DNA of 64,000 bases from Microglena sp. YARC. Lineage: Eukaryota > Chlorophyta > Chlorophyceae > Chlamydomonadales > Chlamydomonadaceae. Each line of letters opens with the position of its first letter. The first letter of the stretch is position 1. Under the pieces are notes generated by a model. The model saw nothing but the letters and a program-made list of their open reading frames with translations, made no database searches and had not been told where the DNA came from. Of this stretch, positions 15,101-24,735 are shown piece by piece. The stretch lies in assembly GCA_022414725.1 (NCBI GenBank), contig CM039467.1, positions 11,706,201 through 11,770,200 on the forward strand. Reading direction: 5' to 3'. The position numbers and the translations under genes are program-made.

Positions 15101-18040
15101 ACGCGACTCGGTGATCCGGCCACACTCTGTAATGAAAAAGCCAAGAACCATCATAAATAGCTACGGATTCCGTCACTCTGGATCATCTCTATAAAATACA
15201 GCATGAGACAAAACTATGTCAACTACCGGCATCTGTCTTAATGAACACTACACAGAAACACTATCACTACGCCTCTTGGTAGCCCGTCTGTATGGAGAGG
15301 AAACAAGAAGAGCACATTACTTACCCAACATAACAATGCAACGAATCTGTAGTGTACCGCATCTGGTATGAAAAACAGAGAGATAACATCACTATCCCAC
15401 AGACTGCTTGTTAAAAAACAATGAAACATCACTCACCGGGCAGGCTCTTCTGGCAAGGATGTGTACAGCTCTCTGTACAGTGAAAAAAGTATCACAACGA
15501 AAGTAAATCAGCACCTCTACCGCACTTTTGCGGCCTCTGCTAAAGATGAAAAAAGAAATGACCAATCCCACTACGCTTCGACTCTGTATGAAAAACAGAA
15601 AACAATTCACTACCGGGCCATGCGGCCAGCTTCCAGGGGCACGGTGCAGCAAGCCAGGGGGGCTTCACTGTGTCTGTATGAAAACAAGAAAACATCACTA
15701 CCTCCACTCTGTATGAAAACAAGAAAACATCACTACTCACGTCTGTATGAAAACAAGAAAACATCATACCCCTCTGTTATGAAAAAAATCAGAAAACATC
15801 ACTAGACCGTGGCGACTTCTGTATGAAAAAACAAGCAAGAACAATCACACTACCGCCACTCTTAAATGAAAGAACAAGGAAGAACATCACTACCTACACT
15901 ATGCAAAACACCCAAGAAAACATCACTACCGACCACTTTGTACAAGAAAACCATTCACTAGCCCAGCCACTATCTGTATGAAAACAATGAAAAACATCAC
16001 TACCTCGCACTCTGTATGAAAAACAAGAAAACATGCACTTGCTACTCTGGTATGTAAAAACACAGCACACACTCTGTATTGAAAAACAAGAACATCAACT
16101 ACCACGCGCGTCTGTATGAAAAACAAGAAAAATGCTCACTGATCCTCGAGCTCTGTATGAAAACAAGAAAACATCACTACCCCCACTACTGTATGAAAAA
16201 CAAGAAAAACATAACTATCGCGCATAGCCGTGGCACTCTGTATGGAATAACCAAGAAAACCACTACCATGCACTCTGTTGAATGAAAAACAAGAAAACAT
16301 CTATACCTCGCACATACAACTGTAATGAAAAAACAATGTTAACATCATACCCACATAGAAAACATCACTACCAGCTCTGTGAGAAAAACAAGAAAAGCAT
16401 CATACCCGCTCTGGCACGTCTGTTATGAAAAACAGAGAAAATCATCACTACCCACTCTGTAGTGTAAAAACAGAAACACATCAAGTACAAGCCCTCTTAT
16501 GAAAAACAAGAAAACATCACTACCCACTAGTATGAAAAACAAGAAAAGCATCACTACCGGCACTCTGTATGAAAAACAAGAAAACATCACTACCCCACTC
16601 AAAAACAAAAAACATGCACTATACCTCACGTCTGTACATGGAGAATAAACGCACCGGACACTCTGTATGTAAAACAAGAAAACCTACTACCCCCAGGTCT
16701 GTATGAAAAAAAGAAAACATCACTTACTCACTCTGTATTGAAGAAACAAGAAAACATCACTCGGCGCACGTCTGTATGAAAAACAGAAAACATCATCTAC
16801 CGACCATTTGTTATGTAAAACAAGAAAACAATCATACCCACTCTGTATTGAAAAACAAGAACATCACTACCCACTGCTGTACTGAAAAGACAAGAAAACA
16901 TCACTACCGACACTCACTCTGTATGAAAAACAAGAAAAACATCACTACCGACGTCTGTATGAAAAACAGAAAACATCAAGACCCTCCACTTTGTATGAAA
17001 AACAAGAAAACATCAATACCACTCTGTATGGAAATACAAGAAACATCACTACCGGCACCTCTGTAAATGAAAAACATAGAAACACTACTACTGCGCATCT
17101 CTGTATGAAAAACAATGAAACATCACTCTGTACGGCGGACACTGATGTATGAAAAACAAGAAAAACATCACTGACCTCACTCTGGTAATGAAAAACAAGA
17201 AACATCTGTTAATACCGCCGCACTCTGTATGAAAACACAGGAAAATCACTCCACTCTGTATGAAAAACAAGAAAACATCAACTATCCGCACTCTGTATGA
17301 AAAACAAGAAAACATCACTCCTCACCGCTGTAATGAACAAGAAAACATCAATGACTCTGTTAAAAAAACAAGAAAAACAGTCACCCAACTCTGTACAAAG
17401 CACTCTGTAATGAAGAATACAAGAAAAACAATCACTACCCCACTCTGCGCACGTCTGTAATATACAAGAAAAACAAGAAAACATCACTACCCATGTCAGA
17501 TCTGTAAAAACAAGAAAACAACATCACTTAACCCACACTCTGAAAAACAAGAAAACCATCACTACCCACTCTGTAATGAAAAACAAGAAAACATCACTAC
17601 CCACTCTGTATGAAAAACAAGAAAACATCACTACCCTCCTGTATGAAAAACAAGAAAACATCATTAAGTCTACCGCACTCTGTATGTGAAAACAAGAAAA
17701 CATCACTACCGCGTATCCACTCTGCTTTCACTCCTGTATGAAAAAACAAAGAAAAATCCCCTCACTCTGTATGAAAAAACAAGAAAACATCACTATTGTG
17801 GCGTGCACGTAGTGGAAAAACAAGAATAACATGTTCACTGTTCTGTATGAAAAAACAAAAAAACATCACAGATATACCACCTCTGTACTGAAAAGACCAA
17901 GAAAACATCAACTACCCCACTCTGTATGAAAAACAAGAAAACCCTCACTCCGCAACTGTACCCAACAACAAAAAATCCAAGAAAAGAGAGCATCTCTGTA
18001 TGAAAAAACAAGAAAACATACACTACCCACTCTGTATAAA
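12161..18040. repeat. 34-bp satellite array, degenerate part
   Basis: The same 34-bp unit continues but is heavily disturbed between roughly 12.2 and 17.9 kb by scattered single-base insertions, deletions and short unrelated inserts. The last few units near 18.0 kb are again recognisable. Errors of this type, random and mostly indels, look like unpolished long-read sequence, but true decay of an old array edge cannot be excluded. No gene is visible in it. Confidence 0.85.
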
Positions 18041-18044
18041 ACAA

Positions 18045-18262
18045 GTCCTATGTCGCGTTGCAAGCGACGCGGAAAATTTTGCGGAGTGGTAATTGGGAAA
18101 CGGAAGGAAAGGTGGACAACGATAGAGCTGACCGAAGCGAGTTAGTTACGCCGACCCGTTGGCTGACGTGTCAGGCTTCAATTTTTTTTTTTTTGGTTGG
18201 ACGGACAAATGGGCAAACATGGGGGCTCCCGCCCCCTTGAAGAGGGGACTTCGCCAAAAAAC
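18045..18262. repeat. Right copy of the satellite-flanking repeat
   Basis: This matches 1084-1191 plus 1431-1540 but has no SINE between the halves, so it preserves the empty site (GAGTTAGTTACGCCGACCCG joined to GTTGGCTGACG). It ends in a GC-rich imperfect hairpin and CGCCAAAAAACAAAAAAAC. It sits inside BASS intron 4, directly between the donor of exon 4 and the satellite. Confidence 0.82.
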
Positions 18263-18282
18263 AAAAAAACATCACTACCCAC

Positions 18283-18417
18283 CTTGGCGATGTACGCAAT
18301 GATGTTTGAGGCAGTACCACCAGGCATGCAGCTGACAAGGGCCACGCCGATGGCTAGACCTGGCTCCAAGCCCCAGTACCGACTGATCGCCCATCCAATG
18401 CATGGAAGGACAGTGTA
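18283..18417 (-). CDS. BASS transporter exon 4 with the PGGTASN signature
   Basis: 135 bases, 45 codons, phase 0 at both ends. The acceptor is CCTCCCTTGCAG and the donor AAG|GTGGGTAGTG. It starts YTVLPCIGWAIS and ends with SCMPGGTASNIIAYIAK, the most conserved segment of BASS proteins, where the crossing helices bind sodium. The intron that follows begins with the same 17 bases as the satellite unit. Confidence 0.92.
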
Positions 18418-21400
18418 CTGCAAGGGAGGTACATGTTTGGAAGGTGGTGGTGGTGGTGGTCTGGGTCATGACGGATGGGGCGGTCGTGTGTGGGAGGATA
18501 GAGGTGGTGGTGGTGGTTGGTCTATAGAAGGTGGTGGTGGTGAGTCTACCGGTGGTCTGGGTCATGAACGGAGGGGGGGTCGTGTGTGGGAGGATAAAAG
18601 GTGGTGGTGGTGGTGGGTCTACCGGTGGCCTGGGTCATGACGGAGGGGGGGGTCGTGTGTGGGAGGATAAATGTGGTTGTTATGGTTATGATCATGGTGG
18701 TTTGGGTCATGACCAAGGAGGTGGTGGTGTGTGTGGGGGGTTTAGGTGGTGAATATAGTTATGGTCATGGTGGTGGTGGTTGGTTGGTTGGCTGGTTGTT
18801 GTTGTTGGTGGTGGAGGTGGTGGTGGTGGTGTGTTTGTGTTTGTGTGTGGGGGTGGGGTGGGGTGGGGTGGGGGGGCACACATCATGCAAGGAGATGGGG
18901 TTTTAGGAAACTCAGCGCATCTCTGCCTAGATAAGCCATGTAATTTGTGTACAATTCCAAACCCAATATACCGTATATAGATTAGATAGAAAGTCTAAAC
19001 CCGGTAATACATTCATGTACATAATACCATCATACCGTAGTGGAGCTTAGGGTTCCCGGGGGTCCGGAGACTGTAATTTATTTTTTACTTCCCGGGGGGG
19101 TCCAAGAGTTTTTATATCGTTCCCAGGGGGGGATTTTGAATTTAAAACTAACATCCGGGGCAAACATTGGGGAATAATGGAGCCATGTATTAAATGACAG
19201 AAGAACTGCCAAGTCATTGTATTCCTTTACATATGGTGTGTAACCGTGATGGATCTGGGGACGTGACGGGCGAGACAGAAGGGACTGGGAAACGCAATTT
19301 CCTAGGGCGTCCTGGTGTCCTCTTGCTGGCAAGGGCTGCCTGGTCACGAGCAAGCTTTGCATGGGCAGCCGCTGTTGCTTCCTCCTTGCGCTTCGCCTCT
19401 TTGGCTTTCTTCTTCTCCACCTCTTCAGCCGTAAGCGTCGCCTTGAAAAACATGTCCAGCTTTGTCTGCTTCTTCTGATTGCCATCCGAGTCCTTCAACA
19501 CATTCACGATCTTCACTACTCAAACATTGGGGCTTTTCTCACCGGCTATTTCGAGATCAGGAGTGTCAGATTCAACTATTACAAGATCAGGCGTGTCAAC
19601 TTCGGCCTCCATGTTGGAGTAGGAGCAACAATTTCAGACGATGGGAGCGAAGAGTTGCGAAGCGGGAGGAGGAACCCCTTGAAATATGTATTGGCAATCA
19701 GGCAGTACTGCCCCAATTCTAGTTCCTGGGTGCTGGTGCTGATCTGAGGCCGACCCCATTTTTTAATCGTACCGCGGGGCGGTAAAAATTATTATTTTCG
19801 CATCGCGAATGCAGGTTCGCGGGGGGGGCAAAAACGATAATTATTCGGGAACCCTAACATTTTCTACGGTATAAAATCATATACAATGCATTCATGTACA
19901 TAATACCATCATCTATGAATGCATTTTGTATGATTTTAGATGATGGTCTTATGTACATGAATGTTTTTTATATGATTTAGATGATGGTATTATGTACATG
20001 AATGCATTTTATATGATTTAGATGATGGTATTATGTACATGAATGTTTTTTATATGATTTAGATGATGGTATTATGTACATGAATGTTTTTTATATGATT
20101 TAGATGATGGTATTATGTACATGAATGTTTTTTATATGATTTAGATGATGGTGTTATGTACATGAATGCATTTTATATGATTTAGATGATGGTATTATGT
20201 ACATGAATGTTTTTTATATGATTTAGATGATGGTATTATGTACATGAATGCATTTTATATGATTTAGATGATGGTATTATGTACATGAATGTTTTGTATA
20301 TGATTTAAATGATGGTATTATGTACATGAATGCATTTTATATGATTTAGATGATGGTATTATGTACATGAATGTTTTTTATATGATTTAGATGATGGTAT
20401 TATGTACATGAATGCATTTTATATGATTTAGATGATGGTATTATGTACATGAATGCATTTTATATGATTTAGATGATGGTATTATGTACATGAATGCATT
20501 TTATATGATTTAGATGATGGTATTAATAAATAATGCATTCATGTAAACTTCCATTCAGATCGAATGAAGCAATCAGGAAAGAATGAAGACGAAAGAAGAA
20601 AACACTGTTTCCATGTACGTTTTGAACGCAAATTTGAATGTAAAATTGAACGTACATTTTGAACGTGATTTGAATGTAAATTTTTTAATTTTTGCCAGGG
20701 CCACCTTGACAGTCCAAAGCCAATTTCACAAGCCAACATGGGGTGACTACTGTCGGTGTTTGTTTTTGGACGAGCTCCCCCTTCTGGGGGGCGGGATAAA
20801 CCGCAAGGGCCAACGGCGTTGTCCGTCTGACCACGCGAAGCGGCGCGACCCTGCCCCTGACTGTCTCGTGAACCCTGGCTTCGGTCCACTGCACTCGATT
20901 CCGGTGCCACCTGTTGCTCCGAGGGCCAACAATCTCAACCAATTTCAGGACTTGCTTAGGCTACGCATAGCAGCTTCCAGCCAGCTTCATCAGCCAGTCA
21001 TTGGGCCAATCTCACAGGGATCGACTTCACTGCAATGCCTGTCATGTCATCTTTCAGACAGACTAGCTAGCTTTCATTTTTGGGCTACTCATGGCAGCTT
21101 CCCTCCAGCTCCAATAGCCAGCCACAGGGCCAAACCTAATGCTCGAAGATTCACTGGAATGCCTGTCATGCCAGCTTTCAGACACACTAGCTAGCTTTCA
21201 ATATATATCTATACAAATTGAGACGCACCTGTAGACCCATTCCTAGCAGAAGTAGCTGCGGCTGTTTTTGGAACACAGTGAAGATCTCATCTAACGTTAG
21301 GGTGATGCCCATTCCCAACTGCGGGGTGTGGTGGTGGCATAAGTTGGTACGGTACATGTTTATGTGTTAAGGGGATTCATACCCGATTGCGGAGTGTGGT

Positions 21401-22903
21401 GGAGTGATAAGTAGGTACACTATGATTTGATTAGTGTGTGAAGGGGATTTGTTCTGTGTGTGAAGGGGATTTGTTCTGTGTGTGAAGGGGATTTGTTTTG
21501 TGTGCGAAGGGGATTTGTTTTGTGTGTGAAGGGGATTTGTTTTGTGTGTGAAGGGGATTTGTTTTGTGTGTGAAGGGGATTTGTTTTGTGTGTGAAGGGG
21601 ATTTGTTTTGTGTGTGAAGGGGATTCATACCCAACTGCGGGGTGTGGTGGTTACATAAGATGGTACAACACGCTTAGTTTTGTGAGTTAAGGGGATTGGT
21701 ACCCAATTGCGGAGTGCGGTGTATTTATGTATATATGTGTATATGTTGGTTCAATACATTTTTCTTCGTGACGGGGATTCACACCCAAGGGGTGGGTCTC
21801 TACGAAACATTGTCGTAGTACCTACCAGGGTACTACTAAGCGCGCGCGGCAGCGCGGTGCTGCGCTGCCTTTTTGAGCCCCTCGGCGCGTTTCGCGCAAT
21901 GTTTTCAACCCCCTGCGTTTTTTGCACTAAAAAGCGCTGACCAATTTGACGTTTGTGCGCATTAAGCGCTGGCCAATTTGGTAACAAGTAGTACCCTGGT
22001 ACATACTAAAGATGCACTATACTGAGGGAGAGGCATATCATATGATGTTGACCAAAGGTTAAGATGATATCATGTGATGTTGACCAAAGGCGAGGATGAT
22101 ATCATATGATGTTGACCAAAGGCGAAGATGATATCATATGATGTTGACCTAAGGCGAGGAAAATATCATATGTTGTTGACCAAAGGCAAAGATGATATCA
22201 TATGATGTTGGCCAAAGGCGAGGATTATATCAAATGATACCATACAAATTGCATCATATGATATTGTACGTAAATGGTAACTTTAGCATAGTCAGACTGC
22301 CGGCATCATATGATATCATATAATATCATTTTGTTCCCTGATTATACGATCTTTAAATGCTACGTATGATATACTACTATATTGATGCATACTACCAGTT
22401 GACAATACAATATATATATTATATATAATGAGTAGTATACAACTATGTGCTACATGTCGTATTTGTATTCTCACACACGATATTATATACACTACGCACT
22501 ATCTATATACTAGATACATATTATATACACTACGCACTATCTATATACTAGATACATATTATTGGGGTAGTCAACATACGTGTGTACTCTTGGGCAACAT
22601 GAAACGGACAATCCCATCCAGACAGTCTGTTTGATGGTATTAGCCAGGCAACAAGTTGACCCTAGTGCAAACAAACGGACTGGCCCCCTAAACCTCTTGC
22701 CTCGTAATAAGGCGTGCTATATATTTATTTATTAGGCATGGAAGGGACTTACCATAATGAAAATCAGACCATTGCTGCATGTGGGAGGTGGGGGGGTAGG
22801 GTTGGGTGGGTGGGGGGATTCAGCATTGATTGATTGATTGGTAAACGCATTCATTCATATGGGGGGTAAGGGTGTGGGTGGGGTGGGATGGGGGGGATTC
22901 AGC

Positions 22904-22937
<34 letters not shown>

Positions 22938-23395
22938 AATCGCATTCATTCATATGGGGGGTGGGGGTGTGGGTGGGGTGGGATGGGGGGGATTCAGCAT
23001 TGATTGATTGATTGGTAATCGCATTCATTCATATGGGGGTGGGGGTGTGGGTGGGGTGGGATGGGGGGGATTCAGCATTGATTTATTGATTGGTCAACAC
23101 ATCAGTCATGAGGGTGGTGGTTGTGGAGGGGGGATTCAGCCCCCTCCCCGTCAACACATACCCCTTCCCCCCCCTCTCCCTTCCCCGCCACACATACACA
23201 CATACACACTTCCCCTCGCCTCCCCCCCTCCCCGGCACACATACACACCTCCCCTTCCCCTTCCCCATCACACACACACATAGCCCCCCCACCCCATCCC
23301 CCTTCCCCGCCACACATACCCCCACCCAGGCCCAACCTGATGCATGTGGTGTCAACCAACTGAAGCGGGAGGGAAGAAGTATCCAAACACTGCAG

Positions 23396-23429
<34 letters not shown>

Positions 23430-23455
23430 TACCACACACATACCCCCCTACCACG

Positions 23456-23503
<48 letters not shown>

Positions 23504-24068
23504 TACACATACCCAACCCTCCCCTCCCCCCCCCTGGTCACACACATACCCACCCCAGGCCCTACCTGATGCATGTGGTGTCAAACCAACTGAACACAGG
23601 AGGGAAGTAGTATCCGAAAAACGCAGCCAACACCACCCAGAGAGGGAATAGCTTTGTGCATGTCGTACAGAAATCTATGGCCATGCTCTCCATGGATGAG
23701 GGGGTCCAGCTGTCACCACCTGGGGCCGCTGCACCGGACGAGGCCAAGGCAACTGTTGACGCCTTTTTCCCATAGAAGGGCCCAGACCCAGGGGCCATGA
23801 GAACGCTAGCTGTCCTCTGGCCCAGCCCCCCAATAAAACCTGTGCCCCTTGCTCTGGCCCAGGGAAGGGACTGAGGGAGGCATCCCGAGGCTACAGGCCG
23901 CAGCTGCTCACGAGATCTTGAGACATGCGCATGGATGGTTCTAGTTCCATTGGCATGGGAAACGAGGGTGGAGTTTGTCTTCCATCCCTCGGATTTGTGA
24001 CTGGGTCCCACCAGGCCCCCCTGCTTTAATTTAGGGCGCACATCCAAGGCTTGCGCCCCACTCGCCAT
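18283..24068 (-). CDS. BASS-family (bile acid:sodium symporter) transporter, N-terminal four exons; 3' part outside the window
   Basis: Members of this family are membrane symporters; plastid members in plants move small organic acids with sodium. Four exons at 24068-23566, 22774-22753, 21318-21229 and 18417-18283 join in phase to about 250 residues. Roughly the first 130 residues are rich in Ser, Ala, Arg and Gly with few acidic residues, as in a plastid transit peptide. Then come a first membrane segment (FPLWVVLAAFFGYYFPPVF), the family stretch LGMGITLTLDE, and the hallmark SCMPGGTASNIIAYIAK in the last exon seen. The remaining helices must lie left of position 1, so intron 4 exceeds 18 kb and contains the satellite. 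I chose ATG 24068 over 24080 because a TATA-like box at 24106-24113 leaves little room for a leader and the second ATG has G at -3 and +4. Substrate is not predictable. Confidence 0.85.
18420..18890. repeat. GGT-rich minisatellite in BASS intron 3
   Basis: About four units of roughly 55-60 bp with (GGT)n, CTGGGTCATGA and GGTCGTGTGTGGGAGGATA, grading into GGTGG/GTTG and TGTGTGG runs and a G run near 18870. On the gene's coding strand this is a C-rich pyrimidine stretch directly before the exon 4 acceptor. The open frames here are repeat artefacts. Confidence 0.85.
19033..19871 (-). mobile_element. 839-bp terminal-inverted-repeat DNA element
   Basis: The ends are inverted copies: TACCGTAG, six unmatched bases, then TTAGGGTTCCCG at 19033-19058, and the complement at 19846-19871. 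G-rich runs (CCCGGGGGGG) follow just inside. No target-site duplication was recognised, so the superfamily is open; the TTAGGGTTCCCG end is reminiscent of hAT ends, which is only a suggestion. It lies in BASS intron 3 and holds a minus-strand reading frame. Confidence 0.65.
19214..19612 (-). pseudogene. ORF in the TIR element with PIP-box-like and AT-hook-like motifs
   Basis: From ATG 19612 a frame runs through MEAEVDTPDLVIVES with a repeated DTPDL motif to a TGA at 19522-19520, then stays open in the same frame to 19214. After the stop come QTKLDMFF, which matches the PCNA-binding PIP-box pattern QxxLxxFF, a Lys/Glu/Ala-rich likely coiled coil, and RTPGRPRKL, which resembles an AT hook. I do not recognise the protein. 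It may be one exon of a transposase or accessory protein, interrupted by one stop. Confidence 0.45.
19880..20545. repeat. 41-bp minisatellite
   Basis: About 15 copies of a 41-bp unit, TTATATGATTTAGATGATGG then TATTATGTACATGAATG with either CA or TT before the T run. Single inverted copies of the TTCATGTACATAATACCATC part sit at about 19008 and 19892, either side of the TIR element, suggesting that the element inserted into or beside an ancestral unit. Confidence 0.92.
20546..20960 (-). repeat. Dispersed repeat, copy 1 (related copy at 58.1-58.4 kb)
   Basis: The first 150 bases are AT-rich short repeats (TTGAACG, TTTGAATGTAAA). From about 20690 to 20960 the sequence matches 58130-58390: GAGCTCCCCCTTCTGGGG, then CGTGAACCCTGGCTTCGGTC, then CACTCGATTC and GGTGCCACCTG. 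On the minus strand both copies keep a similar peptide (RWHxNRVQ then TEARV), so the family probably came from a coding part of a mobile element. The identity is unknown. Confidence 0.6.
20961..21205. repeat. Two tandem copies of a roughly 115-bp unit
   Basis: The two units share GCAGCTTCC, a CAGCCAG stretch, GGGCCAA, CACTG(C/G)AATGCCTGTCATG and GACA(G/C)ACTAGCTAGCTTTCA. No coding signal is evident. They lie in BASS intron 3 next to exon 3. Confidence 0.75.
21229..21318 (-). CDS. BASS transporter exon 3
   Basis: Ninety bases, 30 codons, phase 0 at both ends, between an acceptor CCCCGCAG and a donor CAG|GTGCGT. It begins LGMGITLTLDEIF and ends LLLLGMGLQ, matching the stretch between helix 2 and helix 3 of the family. 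Copies of its acceptor side are repeated upstream between 21381 and 21790. Confidence 0.85.
21370..21795 (-). repeat. Decoy copies of the BASS exon 3 acceptor, with a 20-bp minisatellite
   Basis: The start of exon 3 with its acceptor (minus strand CCACACCCCGCAG|TTGGG) recurs near 21381, 21630 and 21711, with a weaker trace near 21781. The copy at 21630 keeps CAG|TTGGG; those at 21381 and 21711 read CAA. After a few bases each copy diverges from the exon into ATGAATCCCCTT. Between 21432 and 21625 nine or ten copies of a 20-bp unit, TGTGTGAAGGGGATTTGTTT, have grown from this material. Confidence 0.8.
21817..22007. mobile_element. 191-bp MITE-like element
   Basis: 21-bp terminal inverted repeats: AGTACCTACCAGGGTACTAC at 21817-21836, and its near-complement beginning AGTAGTACCCTGGTAC at 21987. 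The inside is GC-rich with CGCGCGCGG, CAGCGCGGTGCTGCGCTG and two AAGCGCTG(A/G)CCAATTTG blocks. There is no ORF and no clear target-site duplication. Confidence 0.65.
22020..22335. repeat. 33-bp minisatellite, locus 1
   Basis: About seven copies of a unit with ATGATATCATATGATGTTGA then CCAAAGGCGA(A/G)G. The same unit, with CCCAAGGCGGGTATG, forms a second array at 56745-57125, over 34 kb away in other surroundings. Confidence 0.88.
22336..22752. repeat. AT-rich part of BASS intron 2 with short repeats
   Basis: Two tandem copies of TATATACACTACGCACTATC plus TATATACTAGATACAT lie at 22486-22560. At about 22660-22735 is one copy of a dispersed short repeat, GCAAACAAACGGACTGGC to CTCGTAATAAGGCGT, followed by TATTTATTTATT. 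Related copies are at 50446, 50712 and 51325. No gene is visible. Confidence 0.65.
22753..22774 (-). CDS. BASS transporter exon 2, a 22-nt microexon
   Basis: On the minus strand CACATGCAG precedes and GTAAGTCC follows a 22-nt segment that, with the two bases left over from exon 1, reads SNGLIFIM. This is the expected start of the second membrane helix of BASS proteins, just before LGMG. Phase 2 in and phase 0 out match exons 1 and 3 exactly, which is why I accept such a short exon. Confidence 0.75.
22785..23100. repeat. Roughly 80-100-bp minisatellite in BASS intron 1
   Basis: Four units of GGGGGGATTCAGCATTGATT, a variable (GATT)n, GGTAA(A/T)CGCATTCATTCATA and TGGGGGGT(A/G)GGGGTGTGGGT. Only repeats are seen. 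Confidence 0.88.
23120..23565 (-). repeat. C/CA microsatellite of BASS intron 1 with a decoy copy of the exon 1 end
   Basis: CACACA, CCCTTCCCC and a C run of about 36 bases at 23397-23432. At about 23331-23395 a degenerate copy of the end of exon 1 lies in the middle: on the minus strand CTTCAGTTGGTTGACACCAC then ATGCATCAGGTTGGGCC, next to the real CATCAG|GTAGGGCC at 23566. Here the GT of the donor survives but the reading frame does not. Confidence 0.8.
23566..24068 (-). CDS. BASS transporter exon 1
   Basis: This codes for the transit-like leader and the first membrane segment, ending FSWFDTTCI plus two bases (phase 2). The donor is CATCAG|GTAGGG. It is followed on the minus strand by G-rich, GT-rich intron sequence. 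An upstream in-frame ATG at 24080 would add four residues. Confidence 0.85.
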
Positions 24069-24080
24069 AGCACGAAGCAT

Positions 24081-24619
24081 CTATCGCAGCGAGGTTGCGG
24101 TCCAATTATATGGCGGGTTGATGATTTCGATCGAAGGGGGAAGAGCACGCTAAGGAGAGGGGTGGAATGCGACGGTTATGTACCAGCAAATGAAGTAAGA
24201 TTCGGCGTTTGGGGGGCAGGTCCGGGGGTGGGGGGGGGGGGGGGCAGGTGCGTGCGTGTGTGTGTGGGGGGGGGGGGCGGGGGGTGGGGGTGGGGGGGGG
24301 GCAGGGTTGGCGTTAGCTGCATGGGGTGGGGGGGGGGGCGCATGGGGCAGTACGAATCGGGCTGGGGACGCTGGTGACACTTCAGGCCCTCCCGCATGGA
24401 GTGATGGAGCGTTTCGCGTTAATTCTCAGCAGCGCGTGTCGTGTATAATGCATCCATAATGCATGTATCATGAATCCATGAGTCGCTCGTCAACTAGAAA
24501 TTCCTCCCGATTTGAACCCCACTCGGATCCCTGCCTCCAGAATCTGACCCCATAATCGGGGGGTGGGCAACAAAGTAGCTCATTTTTAGCGCTGCTTCTC
24601 ACCCGGATTCTCAGGAGGG
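24081..24619. promoter_or_regulatory. Shared upstream region of BASS (-) and UGDH (+)
   Basis: The two start codons are divergent and about 550 bp apart. A CCAAT (plus strand, 24102-24106) overlaps a TATA-like CCATATAA (minus strand, 24106-24113), some 26-30 bases upstream of 24080. From about 24210 to 24345 are G runs (ten or more G) with GTGTGTG. 24440-24620 holds ATAATGCATCCATAATGCAT and ordinary sequence before the UGDH ATG. Promoter function is inferred from position only. Confidence 0.5.
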
Positions 24620-24638
24620 ATGAAGATAGCTTGCATAG
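24620..24638 (+). CDS. UGDH: UGDH exon 1 (19 coding bases)
   Basis: ATGAAGATAGCTTGCATAG then donor GTAATTG encodes MKIACI plus the first base of the next Gly. Joined to exon 2 it gives [16 protein letters not shown], exactly the N-terminus expected for UGDH. The intron after it is 5.25 kb. Confidence 0.85.
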
Positions 24639-24704
24639 GTAATTGCTCTGCATGCACTCCCCGCCTCTAGCCCTCAGTCAAATCTTCTTGTGCATGCCCA
24701 GATC

Positions 24705-24735
<31 letters not shown>

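Noticed and set aside
1780..18040. CRISPR array
   Set aside because: The 34-bp units abut directly without unique spacers, there are no cas genes, and the surroundings are eukaryotic.
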